DNA of 64,000 nt. Source: Fasciolopsis buskii (taxonomy: Eukaryota; Platyhelminthes; Trematoda; Plagiorchiida; Fasciolidae). Positions 1 to 9,202 of this stretch are shown piece by piece. The DNA lies in the NCBI GenBank assembly GCA_008360955.1, contig LUCM01002871.1:234119-298118 (forward strand). The letters run 5' to 3'. The notes under the pieces are model-generated. The model was not told the origin of the DNA, made no database searches, and saw only the letters and a list, made by a program, of their open reading frames with translations. The number at the start of each line of letters is the position of its first letter. The stretch's first letter is position 1. The translations under genes and the position numbers were made by a program.

Positions 1-1363
1 AAAGTAGCCTAGTAATATATGAAGTTTTCACCTAATGAAACGTGATTTTGTGCCCATAGAGTTTGTTTGTTCGGGCTTCAGCTAGTGGGGGCAGACGACG
101 ATGATCTGGAATTACGATTGGCTGACCGAGTGCAGTGTTCGGAGCAGTGATTAGACGATATAATTTCGTGATCAAACAATTGCAACTGCCAATCCACCGT
201 GGTTCATCTAGTGTGCACATCCCACTTCAGTTGTGGTGGATTGGCACTGCCAACAACTTTTCACAAGGGTAAAGCAGTTGCAGGGAGCACACATTGTTGA
301 GGTCACGTCTGACACTCCCATTTATATCATTTCCGAGTACCAAAGATATGAAATCCTCTGTGTCCGTGTTTAACAAATGAACATCCCATGACTCGGTAAT
401 AAAAATGGGTTATTTAAACATTCCCGCATACCTTTGGTGTCCTTATTTTTTGATCCTGCTGTTATGATAAGCAATAGCGAAAACAACAAAATAATAGTAT
501 TTGTTATATGGATATCACTAGCAATGACAACAGTAATACTATTCGATATCACAGTCCGAATTACTTTAATATTTCTTTCTTATTGTATTTAAGCATGTGT
601 CGTTTGTTCCCATCACTTTTTCCCCCCTAGATCATTGTCAGTGATTTGAAATCGAAAGGGAAATATTAAGTGAAGTTATTGATTAGGTATCGATCATTAG
701 ACGAAACTTCACGGTTAACTTTTCAACTTGCATCGATTTTCTCTAACGGTTTGTCGTATTCGTGTTGAGGTATGCTTTCCAATGGTCCCGTAAAACAATA
801 TCAGTTCTATTGATTACTCATTACAGATTAGACCTTCCATAAACCCTACAGATAATCAGATAGCTGGCATATAATTATCAGTCTTACCTGCCAAAATTTG
901 TTTTCGGTCAACTGAAATCAATCAGAAAAATTTTTCAAAAGGGTGTGATTGGACAAGCAATAAAATTTCGCATATTTTCTTCTTTTCTCTCTGACTGATC
1001 GGTGCTTCTCGGGGCAAATACGGTCTGGCTGCTTTTGCATGGCACTAAAGCGACACATCCGCAGAAGACTGCAGAGGAGAAATCACGGACACATCGAGGT
1101 GAAATCACGGATTCTTGCATGATAGTAGACCTGATTGACCAAAATACTTTTCTTCAAACAGACTACTTTCATAGTAGTATTTGCGTGAAAGTAATTCGAA
1201 TGCAGGTAACGGCAGGGACTGGTCGTCTCTGTTCAAGAAACCGGACAGCGGTGCGTTTGCATGGCGTGCGCTTACATCGATACGCAATGCGCACCCACAA
1301 AATTCCGGTCTACTTTCAACCGTAATCGCTCACTCTGACTGTGCATTTTTAGATTGTGGAGGA
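1..1363. other. No recognised gene
   Basis: Short open frames occur on both strands, the longest being 107 codons at 1002-1325. None has recognisable motifs, and the longest one may be part of a decayed retrotransposon leading into the 1364 stub. Confidence 0.5.
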
Positions 1364-1415
1364 CAGTGAGGCTTGCCTTGCTGTTTAACGCTGAATGATA
1401 ATGATGACGATGATT
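1364..1415 (+). mobile_element. 3' stub of RTE-type non-LTR retrotransposon
   Basis: The sequence CAGTGAGGCTTGCCTTGCTG, then TTTAACGCTGAATGATAATG and a short GAT-type tail, matches the 3' end of the larger element at 31261-31310. That placement indicates a heavily 5'-truncated insertion on the plus strand. Weak further similarity may extend left to about 1200, but I cannot fix the 5' boundary. Confidence 0.65.
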
Positions 1416-2397
1416 GCTAAGTGACTGGGTGTATGCAAGGCCTCATTCGTATTAACCGCTCTTTAAGAGTTCGTACCTGTTACCAAATCTGAGAAACTAA
1501 AATACTTGTCAGCCACAAATTTGACTCATCGGGATTTATTTGAAAATAAAAGTTTAATCAAAGTTGACTTACTCAGTTCTTTGGATTTTTTACTAACTGA
1601 AACGTAGTTTGTGGTCCAATGACAGTGGTGCGGTCGGTAGGTACTTTCAAAATGAGAAATTATTACTAGGGTGAGTCTTAAATTTTAATGAATCATAACA
1701 TAGTCTTTTCGCCTCGAACGTCAAAGATCCCATCTAGAATCGTCGAATCGCAGCCAAGTCGGCAGAAGGGAATGAGGTTTGCAAATAGTTTGGGCATCTA
1801 TTCCCGGGAGATTCATTTTTCCTCTAATTTCTGTACCCTTAACTACTATTTATTGGCAACTTGGCGTTCCATTCAGCTACATAGCAACGGTTATCCTCAT
1901 TCGCAAAAAACATTTTCTCGGGATAATGATTTTATGAAAGCATTTTCGTTTCTTTTCCATTGTTGACTATTCACCGATTCACGTTGAGGTAACTTCGAAT
2001 GTTTCTTCCATTCTGCGCTGTTTAGCGTTTTCATACCCGTTTTTATGCTTAGACTGCAGTGTGCTTCATTTTCTTGTAAAGGGATGCCTATGAATGAGCA
2101 GGAGCTTCACCGGTGCCGGATATCATCGAACCCGTGACAACAACATCAAAGCTTAGCAATCTTCAACGATTAATCACTTCGAATCATTCTAAAATCTTTC
2201 GTGACAATAACTAATATTTCTTGATCCAATGTACAATTCATTACGGCAAGCTGCTTAAGGTCTTTAGAAACTTTCTAGTTCGTAACAAGACATTGCTCGA
2301 ATTTCCAGTAGTCACATGAATAAATGCGATTTTTAGGACCAAATGACGTAAGGAGTTTATCAGAAAATCGATACACCATATATTGGTTTTAATTGTA
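1416..2397. other. No recognised feature
   Basis: The stretch contains one open frame of 92 codons at 1688-1966 without known motifs. I see no repeats or RNA genes. Confidence 0.5.
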
Positions 2398-2549
2398 AAT
2401 GATATAATGTTAATAACACAGTGTAGTTGGTAGATGTAATGCGCCAACATTTCGACTACCCCGGGTAGACTTTCTCAAAGCAAGGTTTACAATCAAACCT
2501 TGTCGAGTGACATCTGCCAACAACGCCGTGTTATTAACATTATATCATT
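2398..2549. repeat. 152-bp foldback element made of Penelope-type terminal repeat
   Basis: The left arm at 2398-2437 begins AATGATATAATGTTAATAAC. The right arm at 2510-2549 is its reverse complement with about four mismatches over 40 bases. Between the arms, on the minus strand, lies TTTGAGAAAGTCTACCC followed by GGGGTAGTCGAAATGTTG, a small perfect stem next to CGAAA. The arrangement looks like two terminal-repeat ends joined head to head, or a MITE-like foldback derived from one. The same family occurs in GALE introns. Confidence 0.6.
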
Positions 2550-3506
2550 CATGATTAAATGTAATTTTTGTTTCTCTGCACAGTTTCCGTTCCGGAAAAC
2601 TGAAAATTACTTACGCATTTCCATTTTTGATTTGGCTGGCGAGAAAAAAAATGAGCAAACATTGATTCCGTTTACTTGATTGCAAATTTTGTTAGTTTAT
2701 TCGAATCGTCTGTTCGAGATCAGTGCAAAGTCTGAACACTGGCGCACACATTTTGCGTAAATGCTTTTGCCAGGTTAAACATGTCCTCGTCGTTTAGTGG
2801 TTGTGTACACTATTCGAGAATTCCCGTTCGCGAAGCATCACAAAATGGTATTTATAATGTAATCACAATATTGTGGTGAAATGTGTTTTATTTCTTTCTC
2901 AGTCTGGCTTACACTAGAACGAGCCTGCTGAAAGCTGTCTAATCTATTCACTTGTACAAAATAAATGCGAAAGCCAACCATTTTTTCTTACCTTGGAGTA
3001 AAAGTAGAAAATTGTCCTTATCTAGTGACGTAGTCGTTTTTAATGAACAAAAATTAAAATTTGATCAGACCGGATTTTTGTGGATAAATTTTACATGTGC
3101 ATAACTGGATCGGTGATTTTGCTATTTTAGAGTGCAATCATCACAAATGTTCAGTGTGTTGACAACGGCACGTTTTGGGAACTCTCTGAGTCTACTACAT
3201 ATTACTCATGGAAAATCTTTTCTCGGACAGTCATAACATCATACACAATGTCTACTTGTTCATCGGAAACTACCGCACCCGTCGGCGAGAGTATTTTCTC
3301 ATCATTATACCATGACATTCATAGAATTCATCCATAGGTTTGGCTGAAAAATTCCGCATCAATCATGAGTGCTCAGTTGCAGGTATGAGTAGTCGTGCAA
3401 ACGTTCGGTAGCATTTTGTTTGTTGCAGCTTGTGTCGATCGACTGCGTGCGCACAATCAATTCATGCAACCGCATGAATTTCGTAGCTGAATATCACTTC
3501 AAGCAT
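2550..3506. other. No recognised feature
   Basis: This is AT-rich, presumably intergenic DNA between the foldback and the 3.5 kb repeat cluster. I see no coding potential or structural motif. Confidence 0.5.
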
Positions 3507-3523
3507 ATATATACATATATATG
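3507..3523. repeat. AT/AC microsatellite
   Basis: A short run of alternating TA with one AC step. It directly precedes the first partial unit of the local repeat, just as an AT run follows the last unit at 5041. Confidence 0.7.
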
Positions 3524-3630
3524 ATGATTCCTAACAAGGGTGAAATAAGTGTGCAGTGTTCCCAGAGTTTCTCTATGGTGAGTTGTGCAATGGTTTCACA
3601 TGATGAATTATTTCATGCAAACATTCAATC
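3521..3630 (+). repeat. Diverged partial unit of local tandem repeat
   Basis: TGATGATTCCTAACAAG through ATGATGAATTATTTCATG parallels 3901-4005 with scattered changes. That gives a period of about 380 bases between the two. It suggests an old, short satellite-like array whose unit also contains the tRNA-like block at 3825-3890. Confidence 0.55.
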
Positions 3631-3657
3631 TCCTACTACTAAAATGTATCAAGTAAT

Positions 3658-3976
3658 CAAGCTCTGTAGGTCATATCCAAAGCCTTCGTCGTACTTAGGC
3701 TGCCTGCAGAGAAGTCATCTATTAGTAGGGCTCTATTACTATGTGCTAGCGGTCCGTGGCCGTGCAAATCAGTGACGGATAGGTGCAACATCATGTGGTG
3801 AATTTCAACAAACCGTTCCGAGTCTGCCCGGTAGCGTAATGGCTAAGCCATTCGACTCAAAATCGTTCGTCCCAGTTCGGGTGCGGTGGATATGCACTGC
3901 TGATGATTCCTAACAGGCTGGATGGAACAGATGTACAGTGCTTCCATGGTTTCTTAATCGTGAGTTGAGCGGTGAT
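3658..3976 (+). repeat. 319-bp repeat, copy 1, containing tRNA-like promoter block
   Basis: It is nearly identical to 4721-5039 at a constant offset of 1063. I count about six differences, all in the last 70 bases. Inside, TAGCGTAATGG at 3832-3842 fits the RNA polymerase III A-box consensus TRGCNNARYGG exactly. AGTTCGGGTGC at 3874-3884 is a weakened B box 31 bases downstream. The unit therefore looks tRNA-derived, distinct from the SINE family found elsewhere in the window. Confidence 0.75.
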
Positions 3977-4719
3977 ATCACATGGTGAATTGTTTCATGT
4001 AAAAATTTTTAGCAAACCAAATGAAACGGTGGTGGTTCCAAAGTTCCTTGGTGAATGATTGATGAATTATTTCATAAACAATCAAGACTATTTCGACCAC
4101 TTGACTAGTGTTTCAATCCGCGTACTCAAAGTCAAGACGAGATGTGTTCAGTCAGTCAGTATGATCCATTTGTACAGAGCAATACAAAGATAAGAATGCA
4201 AAGAAATAACACTTATTCGAATGAGCCGAACTATCGGACAGATAATCTTGCAGTTGTGAAATAAGGTGAAAAGTGGTACGTCCAACAAAATGAATTTGTC
4301 GATTTTCGCCGATAAAAGCACATTTATTTGGCCGTATGCTCGTTTTGGAAGTGGGCTTAAAATCGATGAATTAATTTCCATGAATTTATTCGGTTATTTG
4401 ATTAGAACGTCGGCTGTTGTGCTGCATGATATTATCAATCTTTTTGGCTTATGGATATTGATCTTGTGTTAGTCACGTGCTTTAATTGTCAAGACACTGC
4501 ATATGCCTATTCCTAAATAAAGAAACCGAGTTGCAATTAATTTCTTCCAGATAAAGGAAGCTTTTGTAAGTGAAATGCATTTATTTTTTTCGTTATTTTT
4601 TTACAGTTAGACGCTCTTTTTCATCAAAGCTTTACTACTGCAACTTTTATTTTCACTGGCGCGAAAAAATCACGAAGATGTAGTATTGATGAGTTAGCAC
4701 TAACAAAAAAGAAACGTAA
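3977..4719. other. No recognised gene between repeat copies
   Basis: The left part (about 4030-4075) retains weak similarity to the 3.6 and 3.98 kb repeat arms. Open frames of 68-77 codons on both strands overlap each other and have no known motifs. Confidence 0.45.
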
Positions 4720-4720
4720 N
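4720..4720. other. Single unresolved base (N) at a repeat junction
   Basis: This is the only N in the window. It sits exactly where the second near-identical repeat copy begins, which is typical of a scaffold or gap-fill join. Confidence 0.95.
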
Positions 4721-5037
4721 CAAGCTCTGTAGGTCATATCCAAAGCCTTCGTCGTACTTAGGCTGCCTGCAGAGAAGTCATCTATTAGTAGGGCTCTATT
4801 ACTATGTGCTAGCGGTCCGTGGCCGTGCAAATCAGTGACGGATAGGTGCAACATCATGTGGTGAATTTCAACAAACCGTTCCGAGTCTGCCCGGTAGCGT
4901 AATGGCTAAGCCATTCGACTCAAAATCGTTCGTCCCAGTTCGGGTGCGGTGGATATGCACTGCTGATGATTCCTAACAAGCTGGATGGAACAGCTGTACA
5001 GTGCTTCCATGGTTTCTTTATGGTGAGTTGAGCGATG

Positions 5038-5039
<2 letters not shown>
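4721..5039 (+). repeat. 319-bp repeat, copy 2, starting immediately after an unresolved base
   Basis: The copy begins at 4721, directly after the single N at 4720, and runs parallel to 3658-3976. The first 250 or so bases are identical and the differences cluster at the right end. It carries the same A box at 4895-4905. It may be a true duplication or an assembly artefact. Confidence 0.75.

Positions 5040-5040
<1 letters not shown>

Positions 5041-5082
<42 letters not shown>
5041..5082. repeat. (AT)n followed by (GA)n microsatellite
   Basis: About 30 bases of alternating AT are followed by about 12 of GA. The run abuts the right end of repeat copy 2. Confidence 0.9.
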
Positions 5083-6702
5083 CAGCACGACGGCCTTTCC
5101 GTGGCCAAGATTCAACGGAATTGTGCTGGTGTGTTCGTTCAGCTGGCCAACTTGGTTGGGAATGTTTCACTACATACAAAGGAGATAACACCATTACTCT
5201 AGTTTTGCGGCAGGTACATTTATGCTTTCGTCAACTTAAGCAGGTCACCGTTCGTCATTGGTACGCAATAGCAGGGTAGAGATACTAGCTAGTCGCTTTG
5301 TTCACTGTTGACTAATGCTGCCATATTGTGAACAGAACGAGCGTCCATTTCTACTGACGCTTTTTGACTGGTACTCCGATCGCTTTCATAGATATACATA
5401 GTTCGAGTCGAATTTTCCGTTTATCGATCTTTTCGAGAAAAGCTGACATTCGTGAAACTCCATCGAATGTTTTGTTCTAACCTAGATGATGATCCTCGCG
5501 TTTTCGACGTTGAACTTGTGACCAGAATTAGGAAGAACAGGTGGCGTTTTTGCTTCTAATCCTTTTTCATGGTGCACATTTCTTCCCGGCAGGGCAGCCA
5601 ATCAGCATTGACTTAAAAAGATAGATAATCCACTGAAGTGAACGAAGGCAAGCAATGGTGACGTCACCTGGGTTGGTAGTAAAACGTCTCAAACCAGACT
5701 GTCCAGCACAGCGAACATATTAATACTATAATTATATATATCTTTTCACCAGAATCGTATTTGTACTACAAAATTGTAAATGGATCAGGAATCGATTTTT
5801 GGAATCACAAGTATGGATCATGCACTGCCAACCTAAAAAACGACTGTAATGAAAGTGGAATATGTTGTAATTTTGGACAGTAATGTTTGCGTCTCCAGAA
5901 GAACTCACGGAGGAGCACCGATTACGCATATCTGATGAAGAGGAACAACCGCGAAGTTGCCTACAGGCTCCCGGGATACCCTGCGTGTTAGTGTACACAC
6001 TACTGATTATATGTAAGTATGTAGGCCTATTGTCGCTCTCGTGAATGATTATACTCCAGCCATGGATCATGTGATCCAAGACTGAGCGTGTTCCTGATTG
6101 GTCTTTGAATCGCTTGTACATTAAGACGGGCAAATCAAAATGTGGTGAGAATTCCCGCTGCTTCTAAGTATCAAGTGACATTTCCAAAGGTTTGCGACGA
6201 ACACAGAACGTATTTATTTGCACATGATTACACTTGATCTTTCAGAAAATCATGTCCACTCGCACACTTACGCAGAATCACTTTCGAAGGTTTTACTCAA
6301 AATCGAACTTTACTCCAACTCATTCTTGGTCATAAATCTAAGCGCGAGAGTTTCAAATGAATCCATTCTCGATTTTCGTATAACGGCAGTGTTTTACTTC
6401 CTAAGAGTAAAATAATGCAGTTAAAAAGCAAGACTCGGTGACCTCTGAGCGGCTGGACGGAAGCAGATAAAATGACATTCATACACTAACAGCAGTGAGG
6501 CATATCCCTGTCCATTTCTGCTATCCTAAGATCTCCAAGACACTGGGAACACCAATTCGGTGGCCAATTACAATTCTGTCGTTCAGCTGCCAAACTCAAA
6601 GTGGCCAGTTCGGTGTGCTGAAACGAAGATCCTACATTCGAACGAATCTGAGCTCCACTTATACATTCAAACAAGGTATGAACAATCAGCACTGTAATGA
6701 GA
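5083..6702. other. No recognised gene; one long chance frame and a possible ribozyme-like motif
   Basis: A 133-codon minus-strand frame at 5732-6133 shows no domain. Within it, on the plus strand, CTGATGA at 5932-5938 followed by AGAGG and CCGCGAAG resembles a hammerhead-type core (see findings). The remaining sequence is unremarkable. Confidence 0.4.
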
Positions 6703-6860
6703 AGTGGCGGCCAGACGGGTAAGGTCGTCGCGTTTGGACTTGTAGGCTGCGAATTCGGATCCTCCCACCGCCGACCAACTTTCCCAACTGGAAGCCCTCT
6801 GTTGGCCGCGCCCTCCTTCCTAAATTGGCATGCACTATTACTTCACTAATAAAGGAAGTA
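6703..6860 (+). repeat. tRNA-derived SINE copy, plus strand
   Basis: It opens GTGGCGGCCAGACGGGTAAG (A-box region, degraded), then a degraded B box GAATTCGGATCC. The family body follows (CCGCCGACCAACTTTCCCAA, then CCCTCTGTTGGCC) and the tail TTCACTAATAAAGGAAGTA. It aligns along its whole length with the minus-strand copies at 38.0, 39.6, 49.0, 54.0 and 59.0 kb. Confidence 0.75.
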
Positions 6861-8126
6861 ATATATCAAATTATTATAATTTAATAAAATTAATGGCCAT
6901 AATTTAATGGTTGCACCACAGTGATTTATACTACTGCGTTGTATTTACTTTAGAGGGCTTTCTGAAATTATCTTGCGTTATGTCGTATGAGCTACCGATG
7001 ATTTATCCATTCATCTATTTATATCCCCAACTTCGTTAAAAGGTCGCTACACCTGGCCGCTCATTGGCTCTTGTACAAATTTTCTGGCTAGCCCATTTAC
7101 CGGGATTGAAGAAACGGCAGTACATGAGTGTCAGTTGACACACCCCTTCTGTTTATTCAGTTTAAGAATACAACAAATATATTCTCACATACCTTTTGAA
7201 GAGGAGGAGAGAGCTGGAAAATTAGATGGAGAGTTTTAATTAGCGGCAAATTTCATGAGAATGTGTTTCAAGAAATAATATGGCATAGTAGAGAAATGCA
7301 GAACCACTTAAACTTATTGCTGTCGAATTGGTAAACAAAAACATCTGTGAGACTTTCGATGAGCGTTATAAATGCGCCGTAAGGACATGAACCATAGCTC
7401 GCCCTCTCTCTTTGTCGATGTGGGCTGGTGTTTCCGAGTATTTGCAGGCTACAAGCGGCCTGACATCAGAAGCAAATGTCACACACAGCCATTGTTTACA
7501 AGAACTAAAATGGAGCAATTGTCATCAAGACTTGATTGACTAGTAATCAAAGGGGAATGGATGTGGTACCCAGAAGACAAACAGGCTGAACCGAATAATC
7601 AGCAAGACAAAGAGATACAAGATGCCAATGTTAAACTGAGACCGAACCGAAGTGTTCATACACCCGTGCTTCTGAGGTTTCCTCCTCCGACTGTTTCAGC
7701 ACCTGCTTACACACAAACTAGACAAACAGGAGATGGCGACCCAGCACTGGAACCTTGAAATACCATAAAACATCCATGCCCGAATTAGAATGAGATCGTA
7801 CAAAAAATTTCTGTTCACCCCGCAATACTCTGTAAATTACAAATGGGATTGCAAATTTTCCATGCTTGACAGCAACAAACTGATCTTTTCTTCCCCTGTT
7901 CTATTCGAACAGGGCTGTTTCCCTCGAAAACCTAGCGAGTAGGTAATTTCCTTCCCGAAACGTACGGAAACATAAATCAAAGCAAAAATTCGAATTTGGG
8001 CGCGATGAGATTTACTTTTGTAAAATCACTTCAAACACTCGCTTACATGGTTTTGAGTAGTATGAGTAAAAATGTGAATCGTTTGCTTGGAATTTGAAGT
8101 CGAACCATGTCCATTCTTGAGTCCAT
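6861..8126. other. No recognised gene
   Basis: A 65-codon frame at 7561-7758 has no known motif. The right end may hold an unrecognised 5' part of the Penelope-like element that becomes readable near 8127. Confidence 0.45.
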
Positions 8127-9000
8127 GTGATTAAATTAGTGTTCAATTCTCAGTTTATTCACGATGGAAGGTACTACAAGCGTGGGGCTGGACGAGCCAT
8201 AGGATCACTGCTTGAACTGTTCATGGACAAGTTAGCAAATGACCAGCACAATAATGCTATCTCTAGCGTAGATTCGCATACAAGTTACATGGATAATACG
8301 ATCACAATTTGCAATCCATATGGGCGATTACAACGAATTACTAGGTGAGTGCAACATTGTGCTTCTAACCGTCACCTTCCATGTTGAGTTAGAGAACGAT
8401 TTATTTTTCGAGTTCCTAAATGCAGACTCTCCTCCCCGGCGGGTGGAGAAAAAAACGGGCAGAAAAGTGTATTCACCAAATTGGCTTGAGTTGGGCAATA
8501 CAAACATGTTTGTTAAGCTTTGCCTCTCCGTCAAGCACAACAGGAATTCATCAGTCCTGTATGCTAAGGAGCAAGGACGGCTTACATTCCACAGACACGG
8601 TCAAATGCCGGAGTATCTACTGGAGTTGTTGCAAACAAATAGTAATCCAGACTACTTTGGTCATAGATACGCCACTGAAAAGGATTATCAGCTTGGAATG
8701 CACGAGATAAGCAGGAAGGAGTTACTAGAATACCATTTATCTAAAGGCGTTGAAACCATCTTCCCAACCGAACATCAGCCATTAGTGTTAAAAATCGATC
8801 CAATTACTGTTAACCAGTCCAACGATGTGTTATTTCACAAATTTCGGTCTTTTGTGCTATCTCAGTTCACGTGCTCTTGTAGCGAACGGTGAATCGGTCA
8901 CATCAAGACAAGGAAACCCCATCAAAAGAATGACTCAAAACTCTCCGGCCTCCCTCATGAAACGACATTGTGCAAACTGTGTTATTGTTTTGGCCAGGAA
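8100..9000 (+). mobile_element. Decayed Penelope-like retroelement (RT plus GIY-YIG linker)
   Basis: Two overlapping plus-strand frames together read as the reverse transcriptase of a Penelope-like element. They are followed by the Cys-rich CSCSER segment that introduces the GIY-YIG endonuclease in this class. Terminal repeats were not found next to it, but repeats of Penelope character occur at 2.4, 61.2 and 62.7 kb. The outer limits are approximate because similarity fades on both sides. Confidence 0.7.
8127..8892 (+). pseudogene. Penelope-like reverse transcriptase pseudogene
   Basis: The first frame (8127-8348) carries GRAIGSLLELFMDKL, matching the GxAMGSPLxPxxAxxFM motif, and then SYMDNTITICN in place of YVDDxFVIC, so the second catalytic Asp is Asn. 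A frameshift near 8330 moves reading to 8320-8892. There DYNELLGECN, VTFHVELEND and VKHNRNSSVLYAKE match the fingers/palm-to-thumb segments of the class. YLLELLQTNSNPDYF, RKELLEYHLSKGVETIF and KIDPITVNQSNDVLFHKF follow, the usual approach to the GIY-YIG domain. Sequence between VETIF and PTEHQ looks shortened compared with relatives. An in-frame stop (TGA at 8890) falls where the Tyr of YIGxT should be. It cannot be active. Confidence 0.72.
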
Positions 9001-9202
9001 AATTTACGCGATCTCTGATGGATACTCAGTCGGTACCCAGCAAGGTCTATTTCATATAAAAATCCCTAGCCAATTTCTTTCATTTCCACATTATTATACA
9101 ATCGATTTTCATGCCAGCAAGTTTGTCACACATTCAAAAGTTGCTAAAAACAGCCAGACATATCCAACCAAACTGCGTAATGCTTTACAAGTAAATGTCT
9201 AG
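8893..9202 (+). pseudogene. Possible remnant of GIY-YIG endonuclease domain
   Basis: Directly after CSCSER and the stop, the frame reads IGHIKTRKP, in the position of (Y)IGRT-x-R in Penelope-like elements. Beyond that, frames shift and similarity becomes too weak to align. An overlapping open frame (8825-9202) has no motif of its own. The call rests mainly on position. Confidence 0.35.

Noticed and set aside
4906..5115. Two minus-strand frames with YIYIYI runs
   Set aside because: They are translations of the AT microsatellite at 5041-5070.
5732..6133. 133-codon minus-strand open frame
   Set aside because: It has no domain or signal, and its sequence overlaps a ribozyme-like motif and AT-rich DNA. 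Length alone does not support a gene.
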